Positions 41,844-51,350 of a DNA stretch of 60,400 nucleotides are shown piece after piece. The position numbers and the translations under genes were made by a program. The first letter of the stretch is position 1. Every line of letters starts with the position of its first letter. The stretch covers positions 1-60,400 of the forward strand of contig DEQQ01000045.1 in assembly GCA_002360455.1 (NCBI GenBank), in the 5' to 3' direction. The notes under the pieces were generated by a model. That model ran no database searches and was not told where the DNA came from. It was given only the letters and a program-made list of their open reading frames with translations. The DNA comes from Saprospiraceae bacterium UBA3362. GTDB taxonomy: Bacteria; Bacteroidota; Bacteroidia; Chitinophagales; Saprospiraceae.

Positions 41844-41868
41844 AAAAGCTTATCAATCTATAAGTCCG

Positions 41869-41876
41869 CAAAAGTA
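41869..41876 (-). promoter_or_regulatory. -7 box of the acyltransferase promoter
   Basis: The minus strand reads TACTTTTG (exact), about 25 bases before ATG 41843. Confidence 0.55.
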
Positions 41877-42041
41877 AATACTGAGCTTCAATAGTTCGTT
41901 TATTTTTAGTTAATCTGAAGGAAAATGACGGACAGGCGATTTTATTTTTTCATGTTAGGCATCGAACATATTGAGGTTCAAGGATTAATTGAAATGATCA
42001 AAATACATGAGAATTATTTTTAATATGTTCTTTTTTATAAT

Positions 42042-42049
42042 TAATTTTG
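42042..42049 (+). promoter_or_regulatory. -7 box of the parC promoter
   Basis: TAATTTTG, exact match, 23 bases before ATG 42073. It lies inside the longer frame that begins at 42007 and rules that start out. Confidence 0.6.
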
Positions 42050-42072
42050 CGAAAATTCAAAACCAGCATAGT

Positions 42073-44640
42073 ATGAATACCGGAAGCCCTCAGGCAGGAG
42101 GAGACCATATCGTGACCATTGATGGCATGTATCAGGATTATTTTTTGGATTATGCTTCTTATGTGATTTTGGAGCGTGCTGTTCCAGCCATAGAAGATGG
42201 TTTGAAGCCTGTACAGCGAAGAATTTTGCACAGCATGTACGAGGCAGAAGATGGCCGCTATCATAAGGTGGCCAATATGATAGGACAGACCATGCAGTTT
42301 CATCCTCACGGTGACTCTGCAATAGGTGAGGCATTGATTAATTTGGGTCAGAAAGACTTATTGATAGATACTCAAGGCAACTGGGGTGATGTAAGAACAG
42401 GTGACTCTGCAGCAGCTCCTCGATATATAGAAGCTCGGCTCACCAAATTTGCTCTTGATGTTGCGTTCAATCCTCAGACTACAAAATGGCAACTTTCTTA
42501 TGACGGAAGAAAAAAAGAACCAATTACCCTTCCCATGAAGTTTCCAATTTTGTTGGCACAAGGAGTTGAAGGGATTGCTGTGGGTCTTGCAACAAAAATA
42601 TTACCTCATAACTTTAATGAACTCATCAAGGCAAGCATTCAAATTCTAAAAGGGAAAAAAGTGGAGATTTTTCCTGATTTTGAAACCGGAGGTTCAATTG
42701 ATGTTGCCGATTACCAACAGGGGATAAGAGGCGGCAAAGTCAAAATCAGAGCAAAGATTGAAATAGTAGATAAAAAAACAATTGCAATTCGAGAACTGCC
42801 TTACGGAATAACTACAGGCAGTTTGATTGAGTCTATTGTAAAAGCAGCAGATAAGGGCAAGATCAAAGTCAAAACCGTCTCTGACAATACGGCAAGAGAT
42901 GTAGAAATTCTTATTGAGCTGCAACCGGGCGTTTCGCCGGAAGTGACAGTGGATGCATTGTATGCTTTTACATCTTGTGAGCTTTCTATTTCTCCTAATG
43001 CCTGTGTCATCATCAATGACAAACCAGTCTTCTTGAAAGTCAATGAACTCTTGAGAATCAACACAGAAAATACCAAGCAATTATTGCTTAATGAGCTGGA
43101 GATAAAAAAGGCCGAAATTTTAGAAAAGTGGCATCTCACTTCGTTGGAAAAAATATTTATAGAGAACAGAATATACAGAGATATAGAAGAGTGTACAAGC
43201 TTCGAACAGGTATTGTCTGTTATTGATATTGGATTAAAAAAATATGTTCTTACACCTTCTATGAAGGCAACAGCATCTGACAAAAGAATCAAGCTCAATC
43301 GCGAAATAAGTCATGATGATCTGATTCACCTTACCGAAATCAAGATTAAAAAAATATCCAAGTACAATAAGTTTCAAACCGACGAGACATTAAAATCTTT
43401 AGAAAATGAGCTTAAAAAAGTAAAATCGGATATTGACAATATTACAGATTTTACAATAGCCTATTATGAGAATCTGTTGACTAAATACGGAAAGGGAAGA
43501 GAAAGAAAGACAAAGCTCATGGAGTTTGAAGCAATACAAGCATCTCAAGTTGTAGCAAACAATTCCAAGCTTTATGTAAATCGAGAAGAAGGATTTGTAG
43601 GTTACGGTTTGAAGAAAGATGAGTTTATTAAGGATTGTTCGGAATTGGATGATGTAATAGCGTTTCGTGGTGATGCCAAATTTATGGTCACCAGAATTTC
43701 GGAAAAAACATTTGTAGGTAAAGATCTCAAACATGTGGATGTATGGAAAAAAGCCGATGAGAGAACCACCTATAACATGATATATTTGGATGGCGAGACA
43801 GGGAGAGCAATGGCCAAGCGATTTAATGTTACAGGGATTACAAGGGACAAAGAGTATGATTTGAGCAAAGGTCATCCTAAATCAAAAACATTGTATTTCT
43901 CAGCAAATCCTGAAGCTGAGGCAGAAATTGTTTCAGTTTTTTTAACGCAGGGATGTAGCGCAAAGATTAAGCAATTTGATTTCAACTTTGCAGAGCTGGA
44001 AATCAAATCCAGAAGTTCTATGGGAAATATAGTGACCAAATATCCTGTGCGAAAAATTCAACTTAAAGAAAAAGGAAAATCCACCATTGGGTCACAGCAA
44101 GTTTGGTATGATGAAGCTTCGGGTAGATTAAATTCTGATGGGCGAGGAAAATTTTTAGGGGGTCTTAACAAAGGTGATTTACTTCTTATTCTCTATAAAA
44201 ATGGGTTTTACGAAGTTTCAGAATACGATATTAATAATCGATATTCTTATGAGGAAGTAATGGAAGTTTCTAAATATAATGAAGAGGTGGTCATCTCTGC
44301 TGTTTATTTTGAAGGAGAAAAAAAATGGTCAATGGCCAAAAGATTTAAGGTTGAAACCAGCTCTTACAATCAGAGATTCCAATTTATCACTGCTCATAAA
44401 GACAGCAAACTGTATTGGGCAAGTGCAGAAGAAAATCCGGAAGTCTATTTTTCCTACAAGATGAAATCAGAAAAAATGGAAGAAATATTGACTCTGCATG
44501 AATTTGTTGATGTCAAAGGATGGAAAGCCATTGGCAATAAAATCGAAGCAGTCTCATTGCTAAAGGTGAATGCCAAAGATAAAAAATCTTCTCAATCGGG
44601 TCAATTAAGAGTGGGAGATACATTGGAGTTTGATCTATAA
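42073..44640 (+). CDS. parC: Topoisomerase IV / DNA gyrase subunit A-like
   Basis: 855 residues from ATG 42073. Type IIA topoisomerase breakage-reunion subunit; decatenates or relaxes DNA with its ATPase partner. DYFLDYASYVILERAVPAIEDGLKPVQRRILHSM (22-55) and FHPHGDSAIGEALINLGQ (77-94) form the winged-helix active site. The catalytic Tyr is Y118 in AAAPRYIEARL. A coiled-coil tower (KISKYNKFQTDETLKSLENELKKVKSDI) follows, and a beta-rich C-terminal domain of ~350 residues. The gyrase-type GyrA box was not found, so topoisomerase IV is preferred. The ParE partner is not adjacent. The next gene starts 18 bases later. Confidence 0.88.
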   Translation: MNTGSPQAGGDHIVTIDGMYQDYFLDYASYVILERAVPAIEDGLKPVQRRILHSMYEAEDGRYHKVANMIGQTMQFHPHGDSAIGEALINLGQKDLLIDTQGNWGDVRTGDSAAAPRYIEARLTKFALDVAFNPQTTKWQLSYDGRKKEPITLPMKFPILLAQGVEGIAVGLATKILPHNFNELIKASIQILKGKKVEIFPDFETGGSIDVADYQQGIRGGKVKIRAKIEIVDKKTIAIRELPYGITTGSLIESIVKAADKGKIKVKTVSDNTARDVEILIELQPGVSPEVTVDALYAFTSCELSISPNACVIINDKPVFLKVNELLRINTENTKQLLLNELEIKKAEILEKWHLTSLEKIFIENRIYRDIEECTSFEQVLSVIDIGLKKYVLTPSMKATASDKRIKLNREISHDDLIHLTEIKIKKISKYNKFQTDETLKSLENELKKVKSDIDNITDFTIAYYENLLTKYGKGRERKTKLMEFEAIQASQVVANNSKLYVNREEGFVGYGLKKDEFIKDCSELDDVIAFRGDAKFMVTRISEKTFVGKDLKHVDVWKKADERTTYNMIYLDGETGRAMAKRFNVTGITRDKEYDLSKGHPKSKTLYFSANPEAEAEIVSVFLTQGCSAKIKQFDFNFAELEIKSRSSMGNIVTKYPVRKIQLKEKGKSTIGSQQVWYDEASGRLNSDGRGKFLGGLNKGDLLLILYKNGFYEVSEYDINNRYSYEEVMEVSKYNEEVVISAVYFEGEKKWSMAKRFKVETSSYNQRFQFITAHKDSKLYWASAEENPEVYFSYKMKSEKMEEILTLHEFVDVKGWKAIGNKIEAVSLLKVNAKDKKSSQSGQLRVGDTLEFDL

Positions 44641-44658
44641 TGTTGTATATTTGAGGGT

Positions 44659-45717
44659 ATGATACATTCAGCCAGGTTAAAAGTAAAAAAAATTATTAAA
44701 GAGACAGATCAGGCTGTTTCTATAGAATTGGAGATTCCCAAAGAACTCCAAACTGAGTTTCAATATGTTTCAGGGCAGTATTTAACTTTTATTGCTTCGA
44801 TTCAAAACGAAGAATTAAGGAGATCTTATAGTTTGTGCTCTTCTCCGGAGGAGAGCAAATGGAAAGTGGCTGTGAAAGAAGTGGAGGGTGGCCGTTTTTC
44901 AAATTTCGCCTGTCGAAAACTCAATGAAGGAGATGAATTGGAAGTTCTCCCGCCAAATGGCAAATTTTGTTTGCCCTCAAAAATTGAAGACACAGATCAG
45001 TTTTTATTAATTGCAGCCGGGAGTGGTATTACACCTGTAATTTCTATGATCAAAACCATATTGCATTCATCTAATGCCACAGTGTTTTTATTGTATGGCA
45101 ATCAAAACTCTGATCAAATTATTTTTAAAGATGAATTGCTTGATTTAAAGAATCAATTTGTTGATCGACTTAGTCTTCATTTTATTCTAAGTCAAGAAAT
45201 TGTTGAAGAAGAGTTATTTTACGGTCGAATCGATGTTCAAAAAATTCGAGCATTTGATAAGAAGTTGTTTGACCTAAATAAAATTAAGGAAATTTTTATG
45301 TGTGGCCCGGAGGCCATGATTTTGGATTTAAAAAATGAATTTATTACCAAGGGCTTGAGAGATGATCAGATTCATTTTGAATTGTTTGGTATTGCGGCTG
45401 TAAGCAAACCAAAATCGGCCATCGTGCACAAGGATGGGAATTGCATGGTGAATTTGAAGCTCGATGGAAGGACTATGAATTTTAATTTAGAATTCAACAC
45501 AAATTCTATCTTGGATGCGGCATTAAAAAACAAAGCTAATTTGCCTTACGCTTGCAAGGGTGGAGTTTGCTGTACTTGTAAAGCAAAATTATTGTCGGGC
45601 AAGGTCAATATGTATGTGAATTACGGTTTGGAACCGGATGAAATTGCGAATGGATATATTTTGACCTGTCAATCTTATCCCGAATCTGATGAAGTAAGCA
45701 TTGATTTTGATGTTTAG
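44659..45717 (+). CDS. Ferredoxin reductase-type oxidoreductase (PaaE-like)
   Basis: 352 residues, three domains. An FAD-binding beta-barrel with RRSYSLCSSP (flavin R-x-Y-S motif), an NAD(P)H domain starting QFLLIAAGSGITPVISMIK and ending IFMCGPEAMIL, and a C-terminal plant-type [2Fe-2S] ferredoxin domain with ligands C299, C304, C307 (ACKGGVCCTC) and C337 (LTCQS). The order FNR then 2Fe-2S matches PaaE, the reductase of phenylacetyl-CoA epoxidase, and related oxygenase reductases. No paaABCD genes are near, so it may serve another oxygenase; an enoyl-CoA hydratase gene lies 3.5 kb downstream. It sits 18 bases after parC. Confidence 0.9.
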   Translation: MIHSARLKVKKIIKETDQAVSIELEIPKELQTEFQYVSGQYLTFIASIQNEELRRSYSLCSSPEESKWKVAVKEVEGGRFSNFACRKLNEGDELEVLPPNGKFCLPSKIEDTDQFLLIAAGSGITPVISMIKTILHSSNATVFLLYGNQNSDQIIFKDELLDLKNQFVDRLSLHFILSQEIVEEELFYGRIDVQKIRAFDKKLFDLNKIKEIFMCGPEAMILDLKNEFITKGLRDDQIHFELFGIAAVSKPKSAIVHKDGNCMVNLKLDGRTMNFNLEFNTNSILDAALKNKANLPYACKGGVCCTCKAKLLSGKVNMYVNYGLEPDEIANGYILTCQSYPESDEVSIDFDV

Positions 45718-45787
45718 ATAAACGTCAATATCGGGAGAGTGTCGGCTATGGAGTGATCATTTTTAAAAATTAGTAAAACTTTATTCA

Positions 45788-46444
45788 ATGAAATTTACTG
45801 TAGCGATTTCCCATCACAAGATTCACTTTAAGCAAAATCCATTGTTGTGGATATTCTTAGGATTATTTTTTGTTCTTTGGATTTGGACTTTTCTCAACAC
45901 CACTGATTTAGCCAATTGGTTTTTGGAAAATGGATTGACATTTTTATTTATTATTTTTTTAATATTGTCTTACAGAAGATACAAGTTCAGTGACTTATCC
46001 TATCTTCTTATGTTTGTTTATATATCGCTGCATGTGTATGGTGCTATGAATACTTATGCAGAAAATCCATTTGGTTATTGGATGAAGGATTTCTTTGGTT
46101 TTGAACGAAATCACTATGATCGGTTGGTACACTTTTCTTTTGGTTTTCTTTTGGCTTATCCTCTTAGAGAGGCATTTCTCAATTGGTTAAGTTTTCCCAA
46201 ATGGGTATCTTGGTCTTTGCCTATAGAGATTACTTTGTCGGTAAGTGCCTTATATGAATTGATAGAGTGGGCTGTAGCAGATGTTTTTTTTCAAGCTCAA
46301 GGTGCAGCGTATTTGGGAACGCAAGGCGATGTTTGGGATGCTCAAAAAGATATTGCTTTGGCGGTATTTGGGGCCATTTTGGCTACAACCATTGTTAGCA
46401 TGGTAAAGAAAATTTTTAATCTCACTGAACAAACAATAGACTAA
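45788..46444 (+). CDS. DUF2238 (YjdF-like) membrane protein
   Basis: 218 residues with about six TM helices. The DUF2238 signature is clear: MNTYAENPFGYWMKDFFGFERNHYDRLVHFSFGFLLAYPLRE, then SALYELIEWAVADVFFQAQGAAYLGTQGDVWDAQKDIALAVFGA. These conserved His, Asp, Glu and Trp residues line the membrane face and could form a metal or catalytic site. Function is unknown in this family. It follows the PaaE-like gene after 70 bases and ends at a strong bidirectional terminator. Confidence 0.9.
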   Translation: MKFTVAISHHKIHFKQNPLLWIFLGLFFVLWIWTFLNTTDLANWFLENGLTFLFIIFLILSYRRYKFSDLSYLLMFVYISLHVYGAMNTYAENPFGYWMKDFFGFERNHYDRLVHFSFGFLLAYPLREAFLNWLSFPKWVSWSLPIEITLSVSALYELIEWAVADVFFQAQGAAYLGTQGDVWDAQKDIALAVFGAILATTIVSMVKKIFNLTEQTID

Positions 46445-46481
46445 AGTAGGAGGAGATCAATTAGAGTTATTGATAAAAAAT

Positions 46482-46517
46482 AAAAAGAGCCAACTCGGAT
46501 TCGAATTGGCTCTTTTT
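46482..46517. terminator. Bidirectional intrinsic terminator
   Basis: A perfect 12-bp stem (AAAAAGAGCCAA with TTGGCTCTTTTT, 12-base loop) flanked by A and T runs on both sides. It serves both the DUF2238 gene (plus) and the convergent LVIVD gene (minus). Confidence 0.9.
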
Positions 46518-46535
46518 ATTTTTAAAATTGACCTA

Positions 46536-48914
46536 TTACTGCTTAGAAACTTTAATTGCTTTTGATTCTTTTTCTGATGTAAGGATTATTTGGTATAATC
46601 CGACAGGAAATTCACGTCCTATTTTGATATTTCCACTCGATTGGAAAAGTCTTGTTGAGGAAATAATTTTGCCTTCTAAATTGATAATCGAAAGAACAGC
46701 ATCTTTTCTTGAATCAAGATTATATTCAATGGTCGTTTCGTCTTTAAAAACTGAAGGCTGAGCAATCAATTTAATATCGTCTATTGCTTTATCATTGGTT
46801 CCGATAATGGTATTACCTGTAACTAAAAATCCATCAAATCCTCCTTCTACAAGGTGTCCGGGATCATTGTCTGCTATATAAACATACAGAGTCATTTTGT
46901 CTGTAAATTTAATTTTATTAGTCAATACAATATTGCTTGAGTTCCAACTTGGGATGGATTTATTTATAGTTTCTAATAAAAGAGAATCTGTTCCATTGGT
47001 TATCCAGATTTCCATTTTGTCATTTGGAGTAGATCTACCACCTCCATTGGTGAACCATGTAGAATAGTTTAATTGAGCTGTAGAATAATTGGTCAAATCC
47101 ATTGACGGACTTTTTAAAATGGTGTAACCATTGTCGACATCATCTGCTGCAACATCAGTACTGGAATTTCCTGTGACATAACATTCATCTCCTATATCAT
47201 TTATCAAGTCCAAGTCGGTTTGTGATAAACTACCGTCATCATTCTGTGTGCCTAATGGTTTTGCTTTTACCCATAATCCTGTGCTGGCAGTTCCAGAAAC
47301 TGTCCATCCTTGATCTAAAATAAAATCATCTTTATAGCCTTTGCTGACCGCTATTTTTATTTTACGAACAGATGAATTTAAGTTCACTTTTAGCTCGGAT
47401 TCCTTGTATCCCCATTTTCCGGCAACCACTGTATAATCAATTCCTTCATTGAAAATTTGCATAGTCGCACTTCCTTGTAAGTTTGTGGTAGCGGTCGATT
47501 TTCTATTGTTGTTGAACATTACAATTTTTGCATTTGGCAATACTTCTCCTGTAGCTTCATCCACTACCTCAACGACAAAAGATTCGGTTTGTTTTTTTAG
47601 TAATTTTACATTTTGTAAGTTGACCACTCCTCGCGTGAATTGTACATCGATTGTTCTAGTGATATAATCCGGATGAGAAAATTCAACCTGAAAAACGCCC
47701 GGCTCATGATAGCCAGTTTTGAATTCACCTTTAGCATTAGAAAACTTTTTATTAATTCTGCTTTCTTTTATTACCACTTTAGCATCTTGAATCGGATCAT
47801 TAGTCAAGCTATCCAAAACCAATCCTTCAAAATAGGCTGCTCTTACATATGTGGGTTTAATTATGAACAAGCCACCTTGCATATCAGAGGCGATGATTGT
47901 TTTGGAAGGGAGATAAGGGCTTACACCCCAACAACCAAAAAATCCTCCGTCGCCACCCGGATAGGTGTCTACTGCTCCTACTTCTACAATGTTATCAGGT
48001 TTGTGTGCGTCACAAATTTTAACTCCGTCTGTATAATAGGAGGTAATAATATAACCGTCTAAATAACGTACATTATGTCCGATTACGCCAAGGCCATCTG
48101 TATCTGCCGGCTTGTATTTATCTAATAATTTAATATTGTTCAAGTCAGAAATATCGTAAGAAGTAACAGGAGCTTCCTCTACCTCATCTGTTGTAAAAAT
48201 GTATTTTCCGTCATCGGATCTCCAAGAGTTGTGGTTGAAACTAAATGGAGTTTTTATAGAAGCCAACTCCTTAACATTCGTTTTGTCCTTTACATCATAG
48301 ATTGTACAAAGTCCTTCATATATATCAGAAGTAAACATTGTATCTCCTCTCATAAACATATCATGACAATATCGAACAGTCTCTGAACCCAAAAATTTAG
48401 GATTGTTGGGATCCTGATTTACGTCAAAGAAAAGAACCCCTTGCCAAGGTCTGCAGCCATGCAGTGTCAGAATTCCTTTTTCATCTACAAAATTGGTATG
48501 ACAGGTGGTGATTTGTTCAGTCTGCCCTCCGGCTGTTACTGTAGTAGTCCAAAATTTTGATTTAATATCCATTGGAGCATTGGTCATATCTACTATAATC
48601 AAGCCGTCGGAATTTTGATCGGTCACTGCATAAATATGATTTTTATAAGCAAAAACTTCTCTCCAAATGGTATTGACACCCGGGACAGTTTTTCTTAAAA
48701 TAGGCTTTGTAGGATCTTCGAGACTATAAATGTCCAGTGAAGATGTAGTTCCGATGACTGCGTATTCTATTCCATTCTTATCGACAAAATGCCAACACCC
48801 GCTTCCCAATCCGGGAACGTGGGCTATGATTTTCATGTTAAGATCCGGGTTTTTTTGAGCCCATAAGTTCTGCATGAGGAATAGGATTCCGCACCAAAGA
48901 AGAATTTTTTTCAT
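46536..48914 (-). CDS. Secreted LVIVD-repeat (choice-of-anchor B) protein with T9SS tail
   Basis: 792 residues from ATG 48914 (MKKILLWCG); the upstream in-frame start at 48947 lies within the promoter box. A signal peptide ends in NLWA before QKNPDL. About 350 residues of LVIVD-type beta-propeller follow, with repeats such as SSLDIYSLEDPTKP, GLIIVDMTNAP, VLFFDVNQDPNNP and TSYDISDLNN. Next are two carboxypeptidase-regulatory-like domains (YFEGLVLDSLTNDPIQDAKVV; VVEVVDEATGEVLPNAKIVMF), then a jelly-roll-like region. A T9SS sorting tail (AQPSVFKDETTIEYNLDSRKD, ...VGLYQIILTSEKESKAIKVSKQ) ends the protein. It is probably cell-surface or released; ligand unknown. Single gene between terminator and promoter. 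Confidence 0.9.
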   Translation of the reverse strand: MKKILLWCGILFLMQNLWAQKNPDLNMKIIAHVPGLGSGCWHFVDKNGIEYAVIGTTSSLDIYSLEDPTKPILRKTVPGVNTIWREVFAYKNHIYAVTDQNSDGLIIVDMTNAPMDIKSKFWTTTVTAGGQTEQITTCHTNFVDEKGILTLHGCRPWQGVLFFDVNQDPNNPKFLGSETVRYCHDMFMRGDTMFTSDIYEGLCTIYDVKDKTNVKELASIKTPFSFNHNSWRSDDGKYIFTTDEVEEAPVTSYDISDLNNIKLLDKYKPADTDGLGVIGHNVRYLDGYIITSYYTDGVKICDAHKPDNIVEVGAVDTYPGGDGGFFGCWGVSPYLPSKTIIASDMQGGLFIIKPTYVRAAYFEGLVLDSLTNDPIQDAKVVIKESRINKKFSNAKGEFKTGYHEPGVFQVEFSHPDYITRTIDVQFTRGVVNLQNVKLLKKQTESFVVEVVDEATGEVLPNAKIVMFNNNRKSTATTNLQGSATMQIFNEGIDYTVVAGKWGYKESELKVNLNSSVRKIKIAVSKGYKDDFILDQGWTVSGTASTGLWVKAKPLGTQNDDGSLSQTDLDLINDIGDECYVTGNSSTDVAADDVDNGYTILKSPSMDLTNYSTAQLNYSTWFTNGGGRSTPNDKMEIWITNGTDSLLLETINKSIPSWNSSNIVLTNKIKFTDKMTLYVYIADNDPGHLVEGGFDGFLVTGNTIIGTNDKAIDDIKLIAQPSVFKDETTIEYNLDSRKDAVLSIINLEGKIISSTRLFQSSGNIKIGREFPVGLYQIILTSEKESKAIKVSKQ

Positions 48915-48944
48915 TTTATGTGGTAAAATTTTATAAAAGTGGTA

Positions 48945-48952
48945 CAAATTTA
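48945..48952 (-). promoter_or_regulatory. -7 box of the LVIVD gene promoter
   Basis: The minus strand reads TAAATTTG (exact), 30 bases before ATG 48914. Confidence 0.55.
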
Positions 48953-49145
48953 CAACGTCTGAGTCGAAACCAAATGATAAAATTCAGCCCATTTTCTTCA
49001 TTAAATTGAGCTGATTTTTGATGCATCTGCTAAAATTATTTGTAAATGTAACGACTTAGCCAGTTGAATTTGCAAATTTTTAGTGAACGCACCAAGGAAT
49101 TAGACAGTTTACGCTTCTATTTCTCATTCTTTTGCCCAATCTGGC

Positions 49146-49153
49146 TATTTTTG
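49146..49153 (+). promoter_or_regulatory. -7 box of the enoyl-CoA hydratase promoter
   Basis: TATTTTTG (exact), 24 bases before ATG 49178. It lies inside the longer open frame starting at 49064 and argues against that start. Confidence 0.55.
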
Positions 49154-49177
49154 TGCCAATATTTAATTATTTCTAAT

Positions 49178-49951
49178 ATGTCAATCAATCGTTCTCTTGA
49201 ACAGGATATCTGTATACTGACCATCAACAGGGAGTCTTCTCTCAATGCCCTTAACAGAGAAGTTATTCAGAATCTTAAAGAGCAAATTCAAGAGGTCAAG
49301 AACAACTTAAATAAGTACAAGGGTCTTATCATCACCGGAGCAGGGCCTAAGGCATTTGTAGCCGGTGCAGATATCAGTGAGTTTGTTGGTTTGTCCGAAA
49401 TTCAGGCTAGATCTTTGGCCGAGGATGGATTGGCTGTTTTTGATGAACTAGAACAGCTCGAAATACCTACCATTGCAGCAGTAAATGGTTTTGCCTTGGG
49501 AGGTGGATGTGAATTGGCCATGGCATGCCATTTGAGGATGGCTTCTAGCAATGCGCGATTTGGTCAGCCGGAGGTCAATCTTGGGCTGATCCCCGGATAT
49601 GGCGGAACACAAAGATTGGTCCGTTATATAGGCAGATCAAAAGCTATTGAGTTATTGATGACCGGTGATATGATAGATGCTCAAGATGCATATAGACTAG
49701 GATTGGTAAATTATGTAGTTGAGCCGGATCAACTAATCCCTAGATGCATCGAACTGATCAATAAAATATCAGCTAAAGCACCTCTTGCCATTGCGCAGAT
49801 TGTGAGATGCGTGAATGCCTATTACGAACACAGCATTGGAGCATTTTCTATTGAATCTGATCGTTTTGGACATCTTATGGTATCCGAAGATTGCAAGGAA
49901 GGGATTTCAGCATTTTTAGATAAACGAAAGGCACAATTCAAAGGACAATAA
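49178..49951 (+). CDS. Enoyl-CoA hydratase/isomerase (crotonase family)
   Basis: 257 residues from ATG 49178, the normal crotonase length. Oxyanion-hole stretches are AFVAGADISEF (59-69) and NGFALGGGCELAMACH. Both catalytic glutamates of hydratases are present: E112 in GGGCELA and E132 in FGQPEVNLGLIPGYGGTQRL. It therefore most likely hydrates trans-2-enoyl-CoA in beta-oxidation or short-chain acid catabolism (crotonyl-CoA). The next gene begins within its stop codon (1-base overlap). No other beta-oxidation genes adjoin. Confidence 0.93.
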   Translation: MSINRSLEQDICILTINRESSLNALNREVIQNLKEQIQEVKNNLNKYKGLIITGAGPKAFVAGADISEFVGLSEIQARSLAEDGLAVFDELEQLEIPTIAAVNGFALGGGCELAMACHLRMASSNARFGQPEVNLGLIPGYGGTQRLVRYIGRSKAIELLMTGDMIDAQDAYRLGLVNYVVEPDQLIPRCIELINKISAKAPLAIAQIVRCVNAYYEHSIGAFSIESDRFGHLMVSEDCKEGISAFLDKRKAQFKGQ

Positions 49952-50745
49952 TGTACGAATTTCACCAAGATCTAAAGCATTATTTTAATATGCAATATTG
50001 GACATCGAGAGATTCCATAATGCCTATTTTAGATAAAATGATTTCCGTTGATTCAAAAACTAGAGTGCTTGAATTGGGCTGTGCCGAAGCAGGGGTTTTA
50101 AAAGCATTTGTCGAACGTTCTTGTGAATGTGTAGGATTAGATTTGAGTCCTTTGCGAATAGAATCTGCAAAAAATTTTCAGCCAGAAGCGGTGGCATCAG
50201 GTCAACTGAGATTTATCAGCAAGAATGTTTATGATATCGATGTTCAGAAGGATTTTGGTGGTCCCTTTGATATTATTCTTCTAAAAGATGTTATTGAGCA
50301 TATTCCAAATCAAGAAAAATTTATTCCTGTACTTAAGGAATATCTCAAACCCGGAGGAATTTTATTTTTTGGTTTTCCACCTTGGCAAATGCCATTTGGA
50401 GGTCATCAACAAGTCTGCAGATCAAAAATATTGAGTCGGTTGCCATGGTTCCATTTATTGCCAAAAGCCATCTACAGGCAAATATTGATTTGGGGCAAAG
50501 AAACAGAAGCCAGCTTGAACGAATATCTTGAAATTAAAGATTGCGGAATAAGTATCGAGCGATTTGAACGCATAACAAATCGAGCGGGATTCAAAACTTT
50601 GAAGAGGATTTTGTACTTTACAAACCCAATCTACAAATACAAATTTGGGTTGAAGGAAAGAGTGTGGAACTCCTTTATGTCTTCCATTCCTTGGGTGAGG
50701 AATTTTTATACCACTGCAGCCTATTACTTTTTGACCAAAGATTAA
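49951..50745 (+). CDS. Class I SAM-dependent methyltransferase
   Basis: 264 residues. The SAM-binding core is visible: VLELGCAEAGVLKAF (motif I, ~38-52), CVGLDLSPLRIESAKNF (motif II acidic D), and FDIILLKDVIEHIPNQEKF (motif IV-like), followed by KPGGILFFGFPPWQMPFGGHQQ. The C-terminal ~100 residues (FERITNRAGFKTLKRILYF...) vary among relatives and probably bind the substrate. It resembles the UbiE/Coq5 and polysaccharide methyltransferase groups, without a specific assignment. Overlaps the enoyl-CoA hydratase stop by one base, so it is co-translated. Confidence 0.85.
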   Translation: MYEFHQDLKHYFNMQYWTSRDSIMPILDKMISVDSKTRVLELGCAEAGVLKAFVERSCECVGLDLSPLRIESAKNFQPEAVASGQLRFISKNVYDIDVQKDFGGPFDIILLKDVIEHIPNQEKFIPVLKEYLKPGGILFFGFPPWQMPFGGHQQVCRSKILSRLPWFHLLPKAIYRQILIWGKETEASLNEYLEIKDCGISIERFERITNRAGFKTLKRILYFTNPIYKYKFGLKERVWNSFMSSIPWVRNFYTTAAYYFLTKD

Positions 50746-50766
50746 GCTAAATCCAATTTTTGGTAC

Positions 50767-51141
50767 TTAACCGCCACAGGAGGCCTTCAGTTTTTTGATG
50801 TACATCTCCCATATATCTTTGGTCTCTTTGACCTCGTCATCATCACAATAATCTGTAATCTCCAATATAGTCTCGTTGGTAATATCTGTTTTGTAAATTC
50901 TGAATTGAAGAAATTCATCCGGTCTATCATCCCATTGATACTTGACCAATTCATCTTCAATGTCCATGATCATAGTAGCTATTTCTTCTGATCCATCCCA
51001 AGAAAAAGTATAGCGATCTCCAACATTATCTACCTCATCACAAAACCATCTTACAAAGCAAGTTGCCTGTGTGATAAATAAATAGATTATGGAAGGCGAA
51101 GCCTTAAACATAAAATCTACCTGAACTTGAACTCTTGCCAT
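50767..51141 (-). CDS. START-like domain protein (Bacteroidota family)
   Basis: 124 residues, acidic, no signal peptide. It fits the helix-grip START/Bet v1-like fold: an N-terminal strand (VQVQVDFMFKASPSIIYLFI), a helix with WFCDEVDNVGDRYTFSWDG, and a central sheet (EEIATMIMDIEDELVKYQWDDRPDEFLQFRI, ETILEITDYCDDDEV). A final helix follows (TKDIWEMYIKKLKASCGG). This small family of cytoplasmic proteins is near-universal in Bacteroidota and of unknown function. It converges on the methyltransferase gene with 21 bases between the stops. Confidence 0.85.
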   Translation of the reverse strand: MARVQVQVDFMFKASPSIIYLFITQATCFVRWFCDEVDNVGDRYTFSWDGSEEIATMIMDIEDELVKYQWDDRPDEFLQFRIYKTDITNETILEITDYCDDDEVKETKDIWEMYIKKLKASCGG

Positions 51142-51350
51142 TCTTTGGTTTTTGTACTTTTAGACAGGCAATATTAAAATTGTTTCTATATTTTTTAGAA
51201 ATTTTATGAACATTTTTTATTAAAAAAACATTAATTCTTTTTCTTTAAACCAATGAAGATCTGCTCTTCTGGTGACCAAAGAAGCGAAAGACAAGCTATT
51301 ATTTGAATTAAAATATTGATTTACAATAAAATATAAAATTTCGGGAAAGC

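Noticed and set aside
46482..46517. Inverted repeat considered as an insertion-sequence end
   Set aside because: The stem with A and T runs between two convergent genes is a standard bidirectional terminator.
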